NCBI RefSeq assembly: GCF_900155645.1
Contig: NZ_LT706985.1
Span: 1-64,000, forward strand
Reading direction: 5' to 3'
DNA: 64,000 nt
Source of the DNA: Vaginimicrobium propionicum
GTDB taxonomy: Bacteria > Actinomycetota > Actinomycetes > Propionibacteriales > Propionibacteriaceae
Shown in pieces: positions 35,556 to 44,081 of this stretch. The notes below the pieces were generated by a model, which did no database searches, was not told the DNA's origin, and saw only the letters and a list, made by a program, of their open reading frames with translations. Within the stretch, counting starts at the first letter, position 1. Each line of letters opens with the position of its first letter. Both the position numbers and the translations under genes were made by a program.

Positions 35556-37319
35556 TTAGGCATCATCAATGGTGCAAATCACATCGCCAGACTGCAATGC
35601 AGTGCCGATTTCGATCAGGTTGTGAATGATGCCGGCGCGGTGGGCGCTGATTGGTTGCTCCATCTTCATGGCCTCTAGGACAACAATCAAATCGCCTTCT
35701 TCAACGTGGTCATCATTAGAAACCTCAGCTTTAACGATAGTGCCTTGCATAGGAACTGTTAGCTCGTTGCCCGAAGCCTGGCGCAGCTTGCCAACTGTAG
35801 CTCTCTTATTCGGTTTCTTTGGTTTCGGTTTTTGTGTTGTAGTAGTTAATCCGCTTGGCAGACGAACCTCGACCCGACGCCCATTAACTTCAACAATGAT
35901 TTGTTCTTGAGCAATCGGATCTTCGCTTTCGCCGAGCTCTCCACCATAAGGCTCGATAGTGTTGTCAAAATCCGTCTCAATCCAGTCGGTATAAACCCCA
36001 AATTGGTCGTTTTCTGCGACGAATGCTGGGTCTTGAACAACTACTTTATGGAATGGCAACACTGTCGGCATGCCTTCAATAATGAATTCGTCAAGAGCTC
36101 GTTTAGCGCGCTGCAGCGCTTGTTCGCGTGTCGCCCCAGTAATAATCAATTTGCCTAGCAGAGAGTCAAAAGCACCAGGCACATTCATGCCGCGGTGATA
36201 GCCCTCATCAATGCGTACTCCAGGCCCGCAGGGTGGTCGCCAACGGGTTAACGTGCCAGGTGCTGGCAAAAAGTTTCGTCCTGGATCTTCCGCATTGATA
36301 CGAAACTCAAAGCTGTGGCCACGAATTGCGGGGTCATGATCTGGCAGATGTTCGCCTTGAGCTATCTTGAACTGTTCGCGCACTAGATCCATCCCGGTAA
36401 CTGCTTCAGATACGGGGTGCTCGACTTGAAGGCGGGTGTTAACTTCAAGAAAGCTAATCGTGCCGTCTTGGCCGACTAAGAATTCACACGTGCCGGCACC
36501 CACATAGCCAGCTTCCCGCAAAATAGCTTTGGACGAGCTGTAGAGACGTTCTATCTGTTCGTCAGTTAAGAAGGGTGCTGGAGCTTCTTCAACAAGTTTT
36601 TGGTGACGGCGCTGCAAGGAGCAGTCTCTGGTGGAAACAACCACGACCTGACCGTATTCGTCAGCTAGGCATTGGGTCTCAACGTGGCGTGGTTTATCGA
36701 GATAGCGTTCTACAAAACTTTCACCGCGTCCAAAAGCTGTAATTGCTTCTCTGGTCGCAGATTCAAAAAGCTGGGGTATCTCAGATAAGGTACGGGCAAC
36801 TTTCAAACCGCGCCCGCCGCCGCCATAGGCGGCTTTAATAGCGATCGGTAGCCCATGTTCTTCAGCAAAGCGCACTACTTCTTCACTATCAGATACCGGA
36901 TCTTTTGTGCCCGGCACCAAAGGAGCTCCTACTTTGTTAGCGATGTGGCGGGCTTTGACTTTATCGCCCAACTTATCGATGGCTTGAGGGGGTGGGCCGA
37001 TCCAGATCAATCCAGCGTCGATAACTGCTTGGGCAAATTCCGCGTTCTCAGAAAGGAACCCGTAACCCGGATGTATAGCGTTAGCGCCTGATCGTTTGGC
37101 AACAGCCAGCAGTTTTTCTTGATTGAGGTAGGTTTCGGCTGGCGTCATTCCGTTCAGCGCGAAAGCCTCATCAGCCAAGGTGACAAATAGTGATGAGGCG
37201 TCAGAATCGGCGTAGACGGCGACGCTGGCGATACCAGCATCGCGAGCCGCCCGGATGACACGCACTGCGATTTCTCCACGGTTAGCTACCAGCAGCTTAG
37301 TGATAAGCCTTTTTGTCAC
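35556..37319 (-). CDS. acyl-CoA (acetyl/propionyl-CoA) carboxylase alpha subunit: biotin carboxylase plus BCCP
   Basis: The 587-residue protein starts [20 protein letters not shown], the biotin carboxylase N-terminus, has the ATP-grasp glycine loop [30 protein letters not shown], and a C-terminal biotinyl domain with the target lysine in VLEAMKMEQ near 550. A Lys/Pro-rich linker (about 490-510) joins the two. It carboxylates biotin for the beta subunit encoded at 38899-40482. The start is GTG 37319 after AAGGAG. A palindrome lies 30 bases upstream. Confidence 0.93.
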   Translation of the reverse strand: MTKRLITKLLVANRGEIAVRVIRAARDAGIASVAVYADSDASSLFVTLADEAFALNGMTPAETYLNQEKLLAVAKRSGANAIHPGYGFLSENAEFAQAVIDAGLIWIGPPPQAIDKLGDKVKARHIANKVGAPLVPGTKDPVSDSEEVVRFAEEHGLPIAIKAAYGGGGRGLKVARTLSEIPQLFESATREAITAFGRGESFVERYLDKPRHVETQCLADEYGQVVVVSTRDCSLQRRHQKLVEEAPAPFLTDEQIERLYSSSKAILREAGYVGAGTCEFLVGQDGTISFLEVNTRLQVEHPVSEAVTGMDLVREQFKIAQGEHLPDHDPAIRGHSFEFRINAEDPGRNFLPAPGTLTRWRPPCGPGVRIDEGYHRGMNVPGAFDSLLGKLIITGATREQALQRAKRALDEFIIEGMPTVLPFHKVVVQDPAFVAENDQFGVYTDWIETDFDNTIEPYGGELGESEDPIAQEQIIVEVNGRRVEVRLPSGLTTTTQKPKPKKPNKRATVGKLRQASGNELTVPMQGTIVKAEVSNDDHVEEGDLIVVLEAMKMEQPISAHRAGIIHNLIEIGTALQSGDVICTIDDA

Positions 37320-37348
37320 ATCCGTCTCCTTCGATCGGCCTTGATTGG

Positions 37349-37366
37349 AGTCTAGGACACTAGACT
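37349..37366. promoter_or_regulatory. perfect palindrome upstream of the carboxylase alpha gene
   Basis: AGTCTAG-GACA-CTAGACT is a perfect inverted repeat with seven-base arms, 30 bases from the minus-strand GTG 37319. On the minus strand it contains TAGTGT and TAGACT, either of which could be a -10 box, so it may be an operator overlapping the promoter. Confidence 0.45.
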
Positions 37367-37589
37367 GGCTTAAGCATTCGCTCTGCCAACGAAGCTAGTT
37401 AAATCGTATTCGCTCCAGAGACATTTCAAACATTAGCGATAGTTTCGCCTAGATGAATGCGGCAAAACGAAAAGATAGCCATTAGTTAATGATGGTCACC
37501 AAAATTTTTATGTTATTAACCTAATCGTAAATCTATAAAGATGCTTGGCGTTGAACTCGCTAGCGTGATTTTCTGGCTAGGGGTGCAGC

Positions 37590-37602
37590 TAGGATCATTG
37601 CA
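37590..37602 (+). promoter_or_regulatory. -10 box for a probable leaderless lipoprotein mRNA
   Basis: TAGGAT at 37590-37595 is followed by six bases (cattgc) and ATG 37602; no ribosome binding site is seen. The wider 282-base gap between this gene and the carboxylase gene is AT-rich and holds no ORF. Confidence 0.45.
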
Positions 37603-38024
37603 TGAGAATCGCTAGACGTGTTGTTACGGCTATCGCCCTCGGGTTGGCTTTTGCTGGCTGTAGCTCCTCTCAACCTGTAGAACCTGCGGCTAGCTTTAGT
37701 TTTCAGCTACCTAGCGACGGCGTCCTAGCTGAGCAGGCAGGCATCGAAAACGCTCCTGATGGTTTTAGCTTGCCACAGGGTCTAACCGTCTCTGATTTAG
37801 TCGATCAACCTAATGTGGTTACCTTTATTACCGACGTGGAAAATGCTCAAAAACTTGAGCAATATTTGATAAATAACCTAGACAAGATGGGGTTTACTAT
37901 CACAGGGCAGGCTCCTGGTTCGCTCGTTTTTGAACGCGATGGTTGGCAAGGAGCTTTCACCACCTCGGACGAGATAGCAGGTTTTACGCTACGTAAAAAC
38001 CCTGGGAGCGTCCACACCCCGTAA
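37602..38024 (+). CDS. putative secreted lipoprotein, unknown function
   Basis: The 140-residue product has a signal peptide with two Arg, a hydrophobic core, and the lipobox LAFAGC, with Cys20 as the lipid-attachment site. The mature part, about 120 residues, has no domain I recognise. It includes a DVENAQKLEQYL segment and GFTITGQAPGSLVFERDGW, which suggests a small alpha/beta fold. It is divergent from the carboxylase alpha gene and convergent with maf. Function unknown. Confidence 0.8.
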   Translation: MRIARRVVTAIALGLAFAGCSSSQPVEPAASFSFQLPSDGVLAEQAGIENAPDGFSLPQGLTVSDLVDQPNVVTFITDVENAQKLEQYLINNLDKMGFTITGQAPGSLVFERDGWQGAFTTSDEIAGFTLRKNPGSVHTP

Positions 38025-38041
38025 CGGTTACGAATCTGGGG

Positions 38042-38674
38042 TCAAAGTTGCCAGAGCAAATGCCAGTCCACATCCAGGTCTTGGAGCATTTGGCGCACCA
38101 ACGGTAGCGAAATGCCAACCACATTGTGCGGATCACCCTCGATGCGAGTTACAAAGGCTGCACCGAAACCTGAAATTGTAAACCCGCCAGCAGCTCTTTC
38201 TGGCTCTCCGGTAGCCACATAGGCCTGAATCTCTTCGTCACTGAGATCTGCGAAAGTTAACAAGGTGCGCTCAACCCGTAACTGGCTACGGATAGTTTCT
38301 GGTCCGTCCAAAACGCAAACATAATGCCCGGTATAAAGTACGCCTTGGTTACCGCGCATCTGATACCAGCCTAGACGTGCTGCTTCAGCGTTTGCTGGTT
38401 TTCCGTACACGCTGCCAGAAACCTCTAATAATGTGTCGCAGCTTATAAGAATGGTCTGATTGTCTGGCCTAACATCAGCTAGGTCACCTGATTCACGCAA
38501 TCTGGCCAGCACGTTTTCGCCCTTTAGCTGAGCCAAGACAGCAGTCGTCTCCTTAGGCCTGGGACGTACCACCTGTTTTTCGTCGATATCAGGCTCAGCC
38601 ACCATCGGGTTAATCCCGGCTTCACGCAAAGCGGCTAACCGAGCCTGAGAGCTAGATCCAAGAATTACTCGCAT
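38042..38674 (-). CDS. maf: Maf-family nucleotide pyrophosphatase
   Basis: The 210-residue protein starts RVILGSSSQARLAALREAGI, the Maf substrate loop, and carries ILISCDTLLEVSG with the catalytic Asp, and GEPERAAGGFTISGFGAAFV. Family members hydrolyse non-canonical or modified nucleoside triphosphates; the old name is septum-formation inhibitor. A maf gene beside acyl-CoA carboxylase epsilon and beta genes is a common actinobacterial arrangement. It begins three bases after the epsilon gene ends. Confidence 0.92.
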   Translation of the reverse strand: MRVILGSSSQARLAALREAGINPMVAEPDIDEKQVVRPRPKETTAVLAQLKGENVLARLRESGDLADVRPDNQTILISCDTLLEVSGSVYGKPANAEAARLGWYQMRGNQGVLYTGHYVCVLDGPETIRSQLRVERTLLTFADLSDEEIQAYVATGEPERAAGGFTISGFGAAFVTRIEGDPHNVVGISLPLVRQMLQDLDVDWHLLWQL

Positions 38675-38677
38675 GGG

Positions 38678-38902
38678 CTAACGCAGACTATCGCGCCAGG
38701 CTTGCGGGCCATAGACAAACGGTTGACGCACTGAACGCCAATAAGATTTCCATCCTCCAGCGATTGGGCGATCTCGGTTTTCTTTAGCTGGCGGCGGGGC
38801 GGCTGTTAGTGCTGTAAGCACGGCAACTAGAGCTGCCAACTCCTCTTCGGTGGGTTGACCTTTAGAAACGATTGCCCGAGTGGGTGCGAAAATTTCGGTC
38901 AT
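38678..38902 (-). CDS. accE: acyl-CoA carboxylase epsilon subunit
   Basis: This 74-residue protein has the epsilon-subunit pattern: [19 protein letters not shown] followed by a Pro/Lys linker and the C-terminal WRDSLR. Actinobacterial AccE stabilises the alpha-beta carboxylase complex. Its start overlaps the stop of the beta-subunit gene by four bases (ATGA), as expected for subunits made together. Confidence 0.9.
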   Translation of the reverse strand: MTEIFAPTRAIVSKGQPTEEELAALVAVLTALTAAPPPAKENRDRPIAGGWKSYWRSVRQPFVYGPQAWRDSLR

Positions 38903-40482
38903 AGCGGAATATTCCCATGTTTCTTAGGTGGTAGAGAATCGCGTTTGCTGCGTAGTAGACGCAAGAACCGAATGATCTGCGACCGAGTTTCGTGAGGGTA
39001 TATCACCTGGTCAACATATCCATGCTCAGCAGCTACATAAGGATTAGACAACTCGTTATTGTATTCGTCGATGTACTTCTTGCGAGTGACCTCAACGTCA
39101 TCGGCGGCCTGCAACTCTTTACGGTAGAGCAAGTTGACGGCGCCCTCAGCACCCATCACCGCGATTTGGGCTGTCGGCCAAGCTAGGTTTATATCAGCTC
39201 CCAAATGCTTAGAGCCCATCACGACGTACGCGCCACCGTAAGCCTTTCTAGTGACGACGGTAACTAGCGGTACAGTTGCTTCGCCGTAGGCGTACAGTAA
39301 TTTCGCGCCACGGCGAATAATGCCGTCGTGTTCTTGGGCGACACCAGGCAAAAATCCGGGCACGTCAACGAAAGTGACAACCGGAATGTTAAAGCAGTCG
39401 CAGGTGCGCACAAATCTAGCCGCTTTTTCGGACGCCTTAATATCCAAACAACCAGCAAATACTTGCGGCTGGTTAGCGACAATGCCGATCGATCGACCCT
39501 CAATGCGACCAAATCCGCAAATAATGTTTTGGGCGTAGAGTTCTTGAACTTCTAGGAATTCATCATCATCTAAAACACAGCGGATAATCTCTCTCATGTC
39601 ATAGGCGTGAGCTGGATTATCAGGAATCAGTGAATCAAGTTTGCGGTCATGATCGGTGAAGTCTAGGTCAGCTTCTTCCGCGAACTCATAGATGGGGGCA
39701 TCCTCCAAATTATTTTGGGGTAAATATGTGATTAGCTCGCGTACATATTCCAGCGCATCCGCTTCGTCGGCTGCCAAATAATGGGCAACCCCAGACTTGG
39801 TGGCGTGAGTTCTTCCACCACCAAGTTCTTCTAAAGTGACATCTTCGCCAGTAACTGTTTTCACGATTGCCGGTCCCGTGATAAACATTTGGCTGGTTTG
39901 GTCAACCATGACAATGAAATCGGTCAACGCCGGAGAATAAACGTGGCCACCAGCGGCAGCCCCCATGACCAGGCTAATTTGCGGGATAACCCCTGAAGCC
40001 AAAATGTTGCGGTGGAAAATTTCACCGTATAGACCGAGCGAGACTACACCTTCTTGAACACGCGCCCCGCCGCCCTCATTAATACCAATCAGCGGGCAGC
40101 CAGTTTTGGTAGCCAACTCGATTATTTTGACGATTTTCTCGCCATAAACTTGGCCAAGTGAGCCACCAAAAATACCCACGTCTTGACTAAAAATGCAGAC
40201 CGGACGGCCATGGATATAACCAGTTCCAGTGACTACCCCATCACCGTAGGGACGGTTGCGTTGTGCACCAAAAGCATGACTGCGGTGACGTGAGAACTCA
40301 TCCATTTCGCTGAAAGTGCCTTCATCGAGGATAGTCGCGATGCGTTCCCGCGCAGTCATCTTGCCGCGAGCATGTTGACGCTCAACCTTATCTTGACCAG
40401 CTGCGTGAATAGCTTCTTCTATGCGCTGACCCAGGTCGGCGATCTTCCCGGCGGTGGTCTGGCTGTCAATCTCCATGACCAC
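38899..40482 (-). CDS. acyl-CoA (propionyl/acetyl-CoA) carboxylase beta subunit
   Basis: The 527-residue carboxyltransferase carries [26 protein letters not shown]-like loops ([13 protein letters not shown]), [31 protein letters not shown] and the C-terminal [38 protein letters not shown]. It transfers CO2 from biotin to acetyl- or propionyl-CoA; specificity depends on a few active-site residues I cannot align here. The start is M at 40482 or the ATG two codons later. It is divergent from birA. Confidence 0.92.
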   Translation of the reverse strand: MVMEIDSQTTAGKIADLGQRIEEAIHAAGQDKVERQHARGKMTARERIATILDEGTFSEMDEFSRHRSHAFGAQRNRPYGDGVVTGTGYIHGRPVCIFSQDVGIFGGSLGQVYGEKIVKIIELATKTGCPLIGINEGGGARVQEGVVSLGLYGEIFHRNILASGVIPQISLVMGAAAGGHVYSPALTDFIVMVDQTSQMFITGPAIVKTVTGEDVTLEELGGGRTHATKSGVAHYLAADEADALEYVRELITYLPQNNLEDAPIYEFAEEADLDFTDHDRKLDSLIPDNPAHAYDMREIIRCVLDDDEFLEVQELYAQNIICGFGRIEGRSIGIVANQPQVFAGCLDIKASEKAARFVRTCDCFNIPVVTFVDVPGFLPGVAQEHDGIIRRGAKLLYAYGEATVPLVTVVTRKAYGGAYVVMGSKHLGADINLAWPTAQIAVMGAEGAVNLLYRKELQAADDVEVTRKKYIDEYNNELSNPYVAAEHGYVDQVIYPHETRSQIIRFLRLLRSKRDSLPPKKHGNIPL

Positions 40483-40523
40483 AGATTAGTTTGCTGAGGG
40501 CTGGTTCGGGTAAAGATTGCGCG

Positions 40524-40536
40524 TATCATTTTTGGG
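40524..40536 (+). promoter_or_regulatory. -10 box for a probable leaderless birA mRNA
   Basis: TATCAT at 40524-40529 is followed by six bases (ttttgg) and GTG 40536; no ribosome binding site at normal distance is seen. Confidence 0.4.
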
Positions 40537-41309
40537 TGCCCAGTATTGATGTCGAAAGTTTGAAGAAATTATTAGGCCCAAATACTATCTGGCGACAGAT
40601 AAAAGCCGTTACTACGATCTCTTCAACTAATGCTGTGATGGTTTCGCAAGCAAAAGAAACGCCACATGGAGCTGTGCTATTCGCCGACCATCAACTCTGT
40701 GGACGAGGACGTTTCGATAGGTCATGGGAAGATCATCCCGGCGATGGGTTAGCCACCTCGGTGCTGTTGCGTCCAAGGCGTGCGGTCAATGATTGGGGTT
40801 GGCTGCCTCTGCTGGTTGGCATGGCGGTTAAGGAAGGTATTGCTGATTTAGCTGGTGAAAACCGTAGCCAAGTCACCTTGAAGTGGCCAAATGATGTCCT
40901 GATTGAAGGACGAAAAGTTTGTGGGATTCTTTGCAAAATAGCCTCGGACGCAGTTATTGCAGGGTGGGGGATAAATGTGCTTAGTTGGCCAGCTGGTCTA
41001 CCAGAAGGCAAAGCCACCTGCTTGGCACAAGCTGGCATTACGGCCACTACTACCGAGGTCGCCGCTAAAATATTGACGCATTTGGGTCAGCTATATCGCC
41101 TATGGGATAGTGGCCATGATCTGCGTCAAGCATATTTGGCAGATTGTGACACGATTGGGCGTCGAGTTCGCATAATGACAGCTGTAGAAGACCCGCAGGC
41201 TTGTGTTGAGGCAGTCGCCTTAGGTGTTAACGATAATGGTGGTTTGATCGTTGAAACGGCTTTCGGTAACCAAGTTTATTCTGCTGGCGACGTGGTGCAT
41301 TTACGCTAG
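40536..41309 (+). CDS. birA: biotin--[acetyl-CoA-carboxylase] ligase
   Basis: The enzyme activates biotin and attaches it to the BCCP lysine. The 257-residue protein shows the biotin/AMP loop QLCGRGRFDRSW near residue 55, KWPNDVLIEGRKVCGIL near 116, and a C-terminal SH3-like cap. It has no N-terminal DNA-binding domain, so it is not a repressor. I place the start at GTG 40536 from the promoter position; an in-frame start at 40491 is possible. It is divergent from the carboxylase beta gene, so ligase and target are neighbours. Confidence 0.92.
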   Translation: MPSIDVESLKKLLGPNTIWRQIKAVTTISSTNAVMVSQAKETPHGAVLFADHQLCGRGRFDRSWEDHPGDGLATSVLLRPRRAVNDWGWLPLLVGMAVKEGIADLAGENRSQVTLKWPNDVLIEGRKVCGILCKIASDAVIAGWGINVLSWPAGLPEGKATCLAQAGITATTTEVAAKILTHLGQLYRLWDSGHDLRQAYLADCDTIGRRVRIMTAVEDPQACVEAVALGVNDNGGLIVETAFGNQVYSAGDVVHLR

Positions 41310-41373
41310 CCAAATTATGGTGAGCCATAGTTTCGGAATACTTGGTTAGCGAAGTTTGTTGTTCTTGACAGCG

Positions 41374-41390
41374 GCGTCAATGACTGACGC
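41374..41390. promoter_or_regulatory. palindrome in the OsmC-family gene promoter region
   Basis: GCGTCA-ATGAC-TGACGC is a perfect inverted repeat starting three bases after a TTGACA (41365-41370) that could be the -35 box. It lies about 28 bases before the ATG and may be an operator. No clear -10 was found. Confidence 0.4.
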
Positions 41391-41417
41391 AGTTAATAAA
41401 AATTTGAAAGGAAAAAT

Positions 41418-41849
41418 ATGGCGACCAGCACAAGCACAGCTAGCACCCAATGGAAAGGGAGCCTAATGGAGGGTAGCGGCGAGACTGCGCTAGAAACCTC
41501 TGGGCTGACTACTTTCGATTTGACTTGGGGCAAGCGCACTGGACCTGGCCCAGACAACACCAACCCTGAAGAATTGATTGCTGCAGCCTATGCATCTTGC
41601 TACTCCATGCAGCTGTCTCACGGGCTTTCAGAGGATGGGTTTGTCCCGGAAGCGATTAACACCCGCGTATCTGTTGATTTTAACCCGGAACAGGGTGGCA
41701 TTACCGGTATCAAGCTGAGCGTCCATGGCATTGTCCCGAATATGGCTTTTGAAGATTTCAAGAAGAAAGCCGAGTGGGCGAAAGATACTTGCCCGGTCGG
41801 CAAGGCGCTTTCTGCGCTAAACCGTCAGCTTGAAGTTGTAGATTCCTAA
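41418..41849 (+). CDS. OsmC-family peroxiredoxin
   Basis: The 143-residue protein has the two conserved cysteines of the OsmC/Ohr family in AAYASCYSMQLSH near residue 60 and DTCPVGKALSAL near 124, and the family Glu/Arg region. Such proteins reduce organic hydroperoxides. It resembles the OsmC rather than the Ohr subgroup by the N-terminal TASTQWKGSLMEGSG. The start is ATG 41418 after AAAGGAAA. It stands alone between birA and the nrf cluster, ended by a strong terminator. Confidence 0.9.
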   Translation: MATSTSTASTQWKGSLMEGSGETALETSGLTTFDLTWGKRTGPGPDNTNPEELIAAAYASCYSMQLSHGLSEDGFVPEAINTRVSVDFNPEQGGITGIKLSVHGIVPNMAFEDFKKKAEWAKDTCPVGKALSALNRQLEVVDS

Positions 41850-41891
41850 ATCTGCTAGCCCCACCGGACGCTGATGTCATCCGACTAACTT

Positions 41892-41936
41892 AAGATCCAA
41901 GAACTTTTCTACAAGTTCTTGGATCTTTTGTATTTT
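41892..41936 (+). terminator. terminator after the OsmC-family gene
   Basis: AAGATCCAAGAACTT (41892-41906) pairs perfectly with AAGTTCTTGGATCTT (41913-41927) around TTCTAC, followed by TTGTATTTT. The 15-base perfect stem also works for the minus strand. Confidence 0.92.
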
Positions 41937-41941
41937 CCCTT

Positions 41942-41956
41942 GCGACACTATGTCGC
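41942..41956. promoter_or_regulatory. palindrome in the nrfHA promoter region
   Basis: GCGACA-CTA-TGTCGC is a perfect inverted repeat. It begins inside a possible -35 TTGCGA (41940-41945) and ends before a possible -10 TAGGCT. It is a candidate operator for nitrite/redox control. About 125 bases of leader would then precede nrfH. Confidence 0.4.
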
Positions 41957-42081
41957 GTCACACTAGGCTGATAGTTATTCAAAGACTAGAAACGGCTGGA
42001 ACTAGCATCTTCGGTCGTGCCTTTGGTGAATGCAGCAGACGCTGTAGTCAAAGACGACGAACAGAGTGAAGGGAGCGCCTG

Positions 42082-42576
42082 ATGAAGCTCATTAAGCGCT
42101 TGTGGTGCTCTTTCACCCAGGCTTTCACTGGCTGGCTGGGGGTTGGCCTGGCTGCTCTGCTAGGGGTTATTTTGGGTGTCGGCCTCTTCACATTCTTTTA
42201 TGCGGGTATCGGTGACTATCTGCAAAATGATCCGGCGAGCTGCAAGAACTGTCACGTCATGAACAAGGAATACGACGGCTGGCTGAAGAGCTCTCATCAC
42301 ACTGTTGCCACCTGCAACGACTGCCATGTGCCTCACGACAACGTGGTTCACAAATACGCTGTCAAAGCTGAGGACGGTGTCTTGCACGCCGCGAAGTTTA
42401 CTTTCGGCAACTACCCAGAAAATATCCAGATTAGAGATAAGAACCGTAAGGTTACCGAGTCAACGTGTATTTATTGTCACGGGGACTTCACTGACCAAAT
42501 AACCAATGGGTCACACCAAAACGGTGAGACCCTATCGTGTACTCGGTGCCATTCTGAAGTGGGCCACAAGAGGTGA
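42082..42576 (+). CDS. nrfH: cytochrome c nitrite reductase small subunit NrfH (tetraheme quinol dehydrogenase)
   Basis: NrfH anchors NrfA to the membrane and passes electrons from menaquinol. The 164-residue protein has one N-terminal membrane span (about 15-45) and four heme motifs: CKNCH at 54, CNDCH at 78, CIYCH at 129 and CTRCH at 153. Length and heme count match NapC/NirT-type NrfH. The start ATG follows GGGAG. It ends six bases before nrfA. Confidence 0.95.
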   Translation: MKLIKRLWCSFTQAFTGWLGVGLAALLGVILGVGLFTFFYAGIGDYLQNDPASCKNCHVMNKEYDGWLKSSHHTVATCNDCHVPHDNVVHKYAVKAEDGVLHAAKFTFGNYPENIQIRDKNRKVTESTCIYCHGDFTDQITNGSHQNGETLSCTRCHSEVGHKR

Positions 42577-42582
42577 TTAAGG

Positions 42583-44064
42583 ATGAGTGACGAAGTCCCG
42601 AAGAGGGTTTCTGACCAGGGCGCGACCACTTGGACTGGGCCGCGCAAGCGTTGGGTGCCAATCGTCGTGTTGATAGTGGTCGCTATCGCTGCTGCGGCGT
42701 TGACATGGCTACTCACCACGATTTTCCAGCACAAGGTGGAAGCCAAGGCACCGTTTACGCAGGTCGTTGAGATTACCGAACAGACCTATGACCCGGCGCA
42801 GTGGGGGCTTAACTATCCGCTTCAATATGAGGGTTTCAAAAACACTGCCATCATGGATCCCGAGAATAAACGGGCAAATACGGATCCGTCTGTCCCGGAG
42901 GACACCCGCGAATACATAGCGAATTCTAAACTGGCTTGGGAGCCACGGCTAGTGACCATTTGGAAGGGCTACGCTTTCTCGGTGGAGTATAACGAGCCGC
43001 GCGGCCACGAATACATGCTTGAGGACCAAAAGTACATTCGCCGGCAAACTGACTTCAAGCAGCCTGGCGCCTGCCTCAACTGCCACGTCTCGCTGCCGCA
43101 AGTTGTTGACGACCTAGGTAACGGTGACCGTGACGCGGGTTGGGCAGCAATGAATAAGATGGACTACCGCGACGCCGTGCAGCACGCTGGTGGGCCGATT
43201 GGCTGCATTGACTGCCACGAGCCGGGCACCATGAAATTGCGGGTTACCAGGCCGGCGCTCATTGACGGCTTAAAGAGACTCAAGGCCTCTGAGGGAATAA
43301 CAGATTACGACGTCAACCGTGACGCCACCACCCAAGAGATGCGCGCTTATGTTTGTGCTCAATGCCATGTGGAATATTACTTCAAGGGTGAAGACAAGAC
43401 CTTAACTTTCCCGTGGACGTACGGCACCACCGTCAATGACGCCATAAAGTACTACGACGAAGAGGGTTTCTCTGATTTCCAGCACGCGGATACTAAGGCC
43501 AATGTCATCAAGGCTCAACATCCAGATTTCGAGACTTGGTCTCAAGGTATTCACGCTGACAACGGGGTAACATGCGCGGATTGCCACATGGCTTATCAGC
43601 GGGACGGTGCGGCCAAGGTGTCTAACCACCAGGTGCGCAGCCCAATTCTTGACGAGGCGTCCATCAATGCCTCTTGCCTAACCTGCCACCACGACACGGC
43701 AGCGGGCATGAAGCAGCGGGTCACCGATATTCAAACTAATTTCCTGGCTGCCAAGGATGTCGCGTTTACTGCCGTCCAGTCGCTAATTGACGAGATTTCG
43801 TCGGCGGTTGCCGACGGGTCTGCCACTCAGGAGCAGTTGGATAAGGCGTACGAATTCCAGCGCAAAGCTCAGTTTATTGTTGACTATTCGGTCTCAGAGA
43901 ACTCGCGCGGATTCCACGCCCCGCAGTATTCAATGCAGATCCTCAATGAGGCGACCGACTACGCTAGGAGTGGACAGTTGGCACTGCGCGGCGTTGATGT
44001 GGAGAACGCCCGCCCGGCAGATAGTTATGACATCAAGCCGGTGGAACGTCCAGGCGCCAAGTAA
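42583..44064 (+). CDS. nrfA: ammonia-forming cytochrome c nitrite reductase NrfA, all-CxxCH type
   Basis: NrfA reduces nitrite to ammonium outside the membrane. The 493-residue protein has one N-terminal hydrophobic anchor (about 27-48) and five heme motifs: CLNCH at 164, CIDCH at 208, CAQCH at 258, CADCH at 331 and CLTCH at 365. CAQCHVEYYF carries the conserved active-site Tyr and calcium region, and KAQHPDFETWSQGIH matches the family. In many NrfA proteins the first, catalytic heme has CxxCK; here it is CxxCH, as in the Campylobacter-type clade. It needs only a standard heme ligase. Confidence 0.93.
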   Translation: MSDEVPKRVSDQGATTWTGPRKRWVPIVVLIVVAIAAAALTWLLTTIFQHKVEAKAPFTQVVEITEQTYDPAQWGLNYPLQYEGFKNTAIMDPENKRANTDPSVPEDTREYIANSKLAWEPRLVTIWKGYAFSVEYNEPRGHEYMLEDQKYIRRQTDFKQPGACLNCHVSLPQVVDDLGNGDRDAGWAAMNKMDYRDAVQHAGGPIGCIDCHEPGTMKLRVTRPALIDGLKRLKASEGITDYDVNRDATTQEMRAYVCAQCHVEYYFKGEDKTLTFPWTYGTTVNDAIKYYDEEGFSDFQHADTKANVIKAQHPDFETWSQGIHADNGVTCADCHMAYQRDGAAKVSNHQVRSPILDEASINASCLTCHHDTAAGMKQRVTDIQTNFLAAKDVAFTAVQSLIDEISSAVADGSATQEQLDKAYEFQRKAQFIVDYSVSENSRGFHAPQYSMQILNEATDYARSGQLALRGVDVENARPADSYDIKPVERPGAK

Positions 44065-44081
44065 ACCGCGAAAAGTAGATT

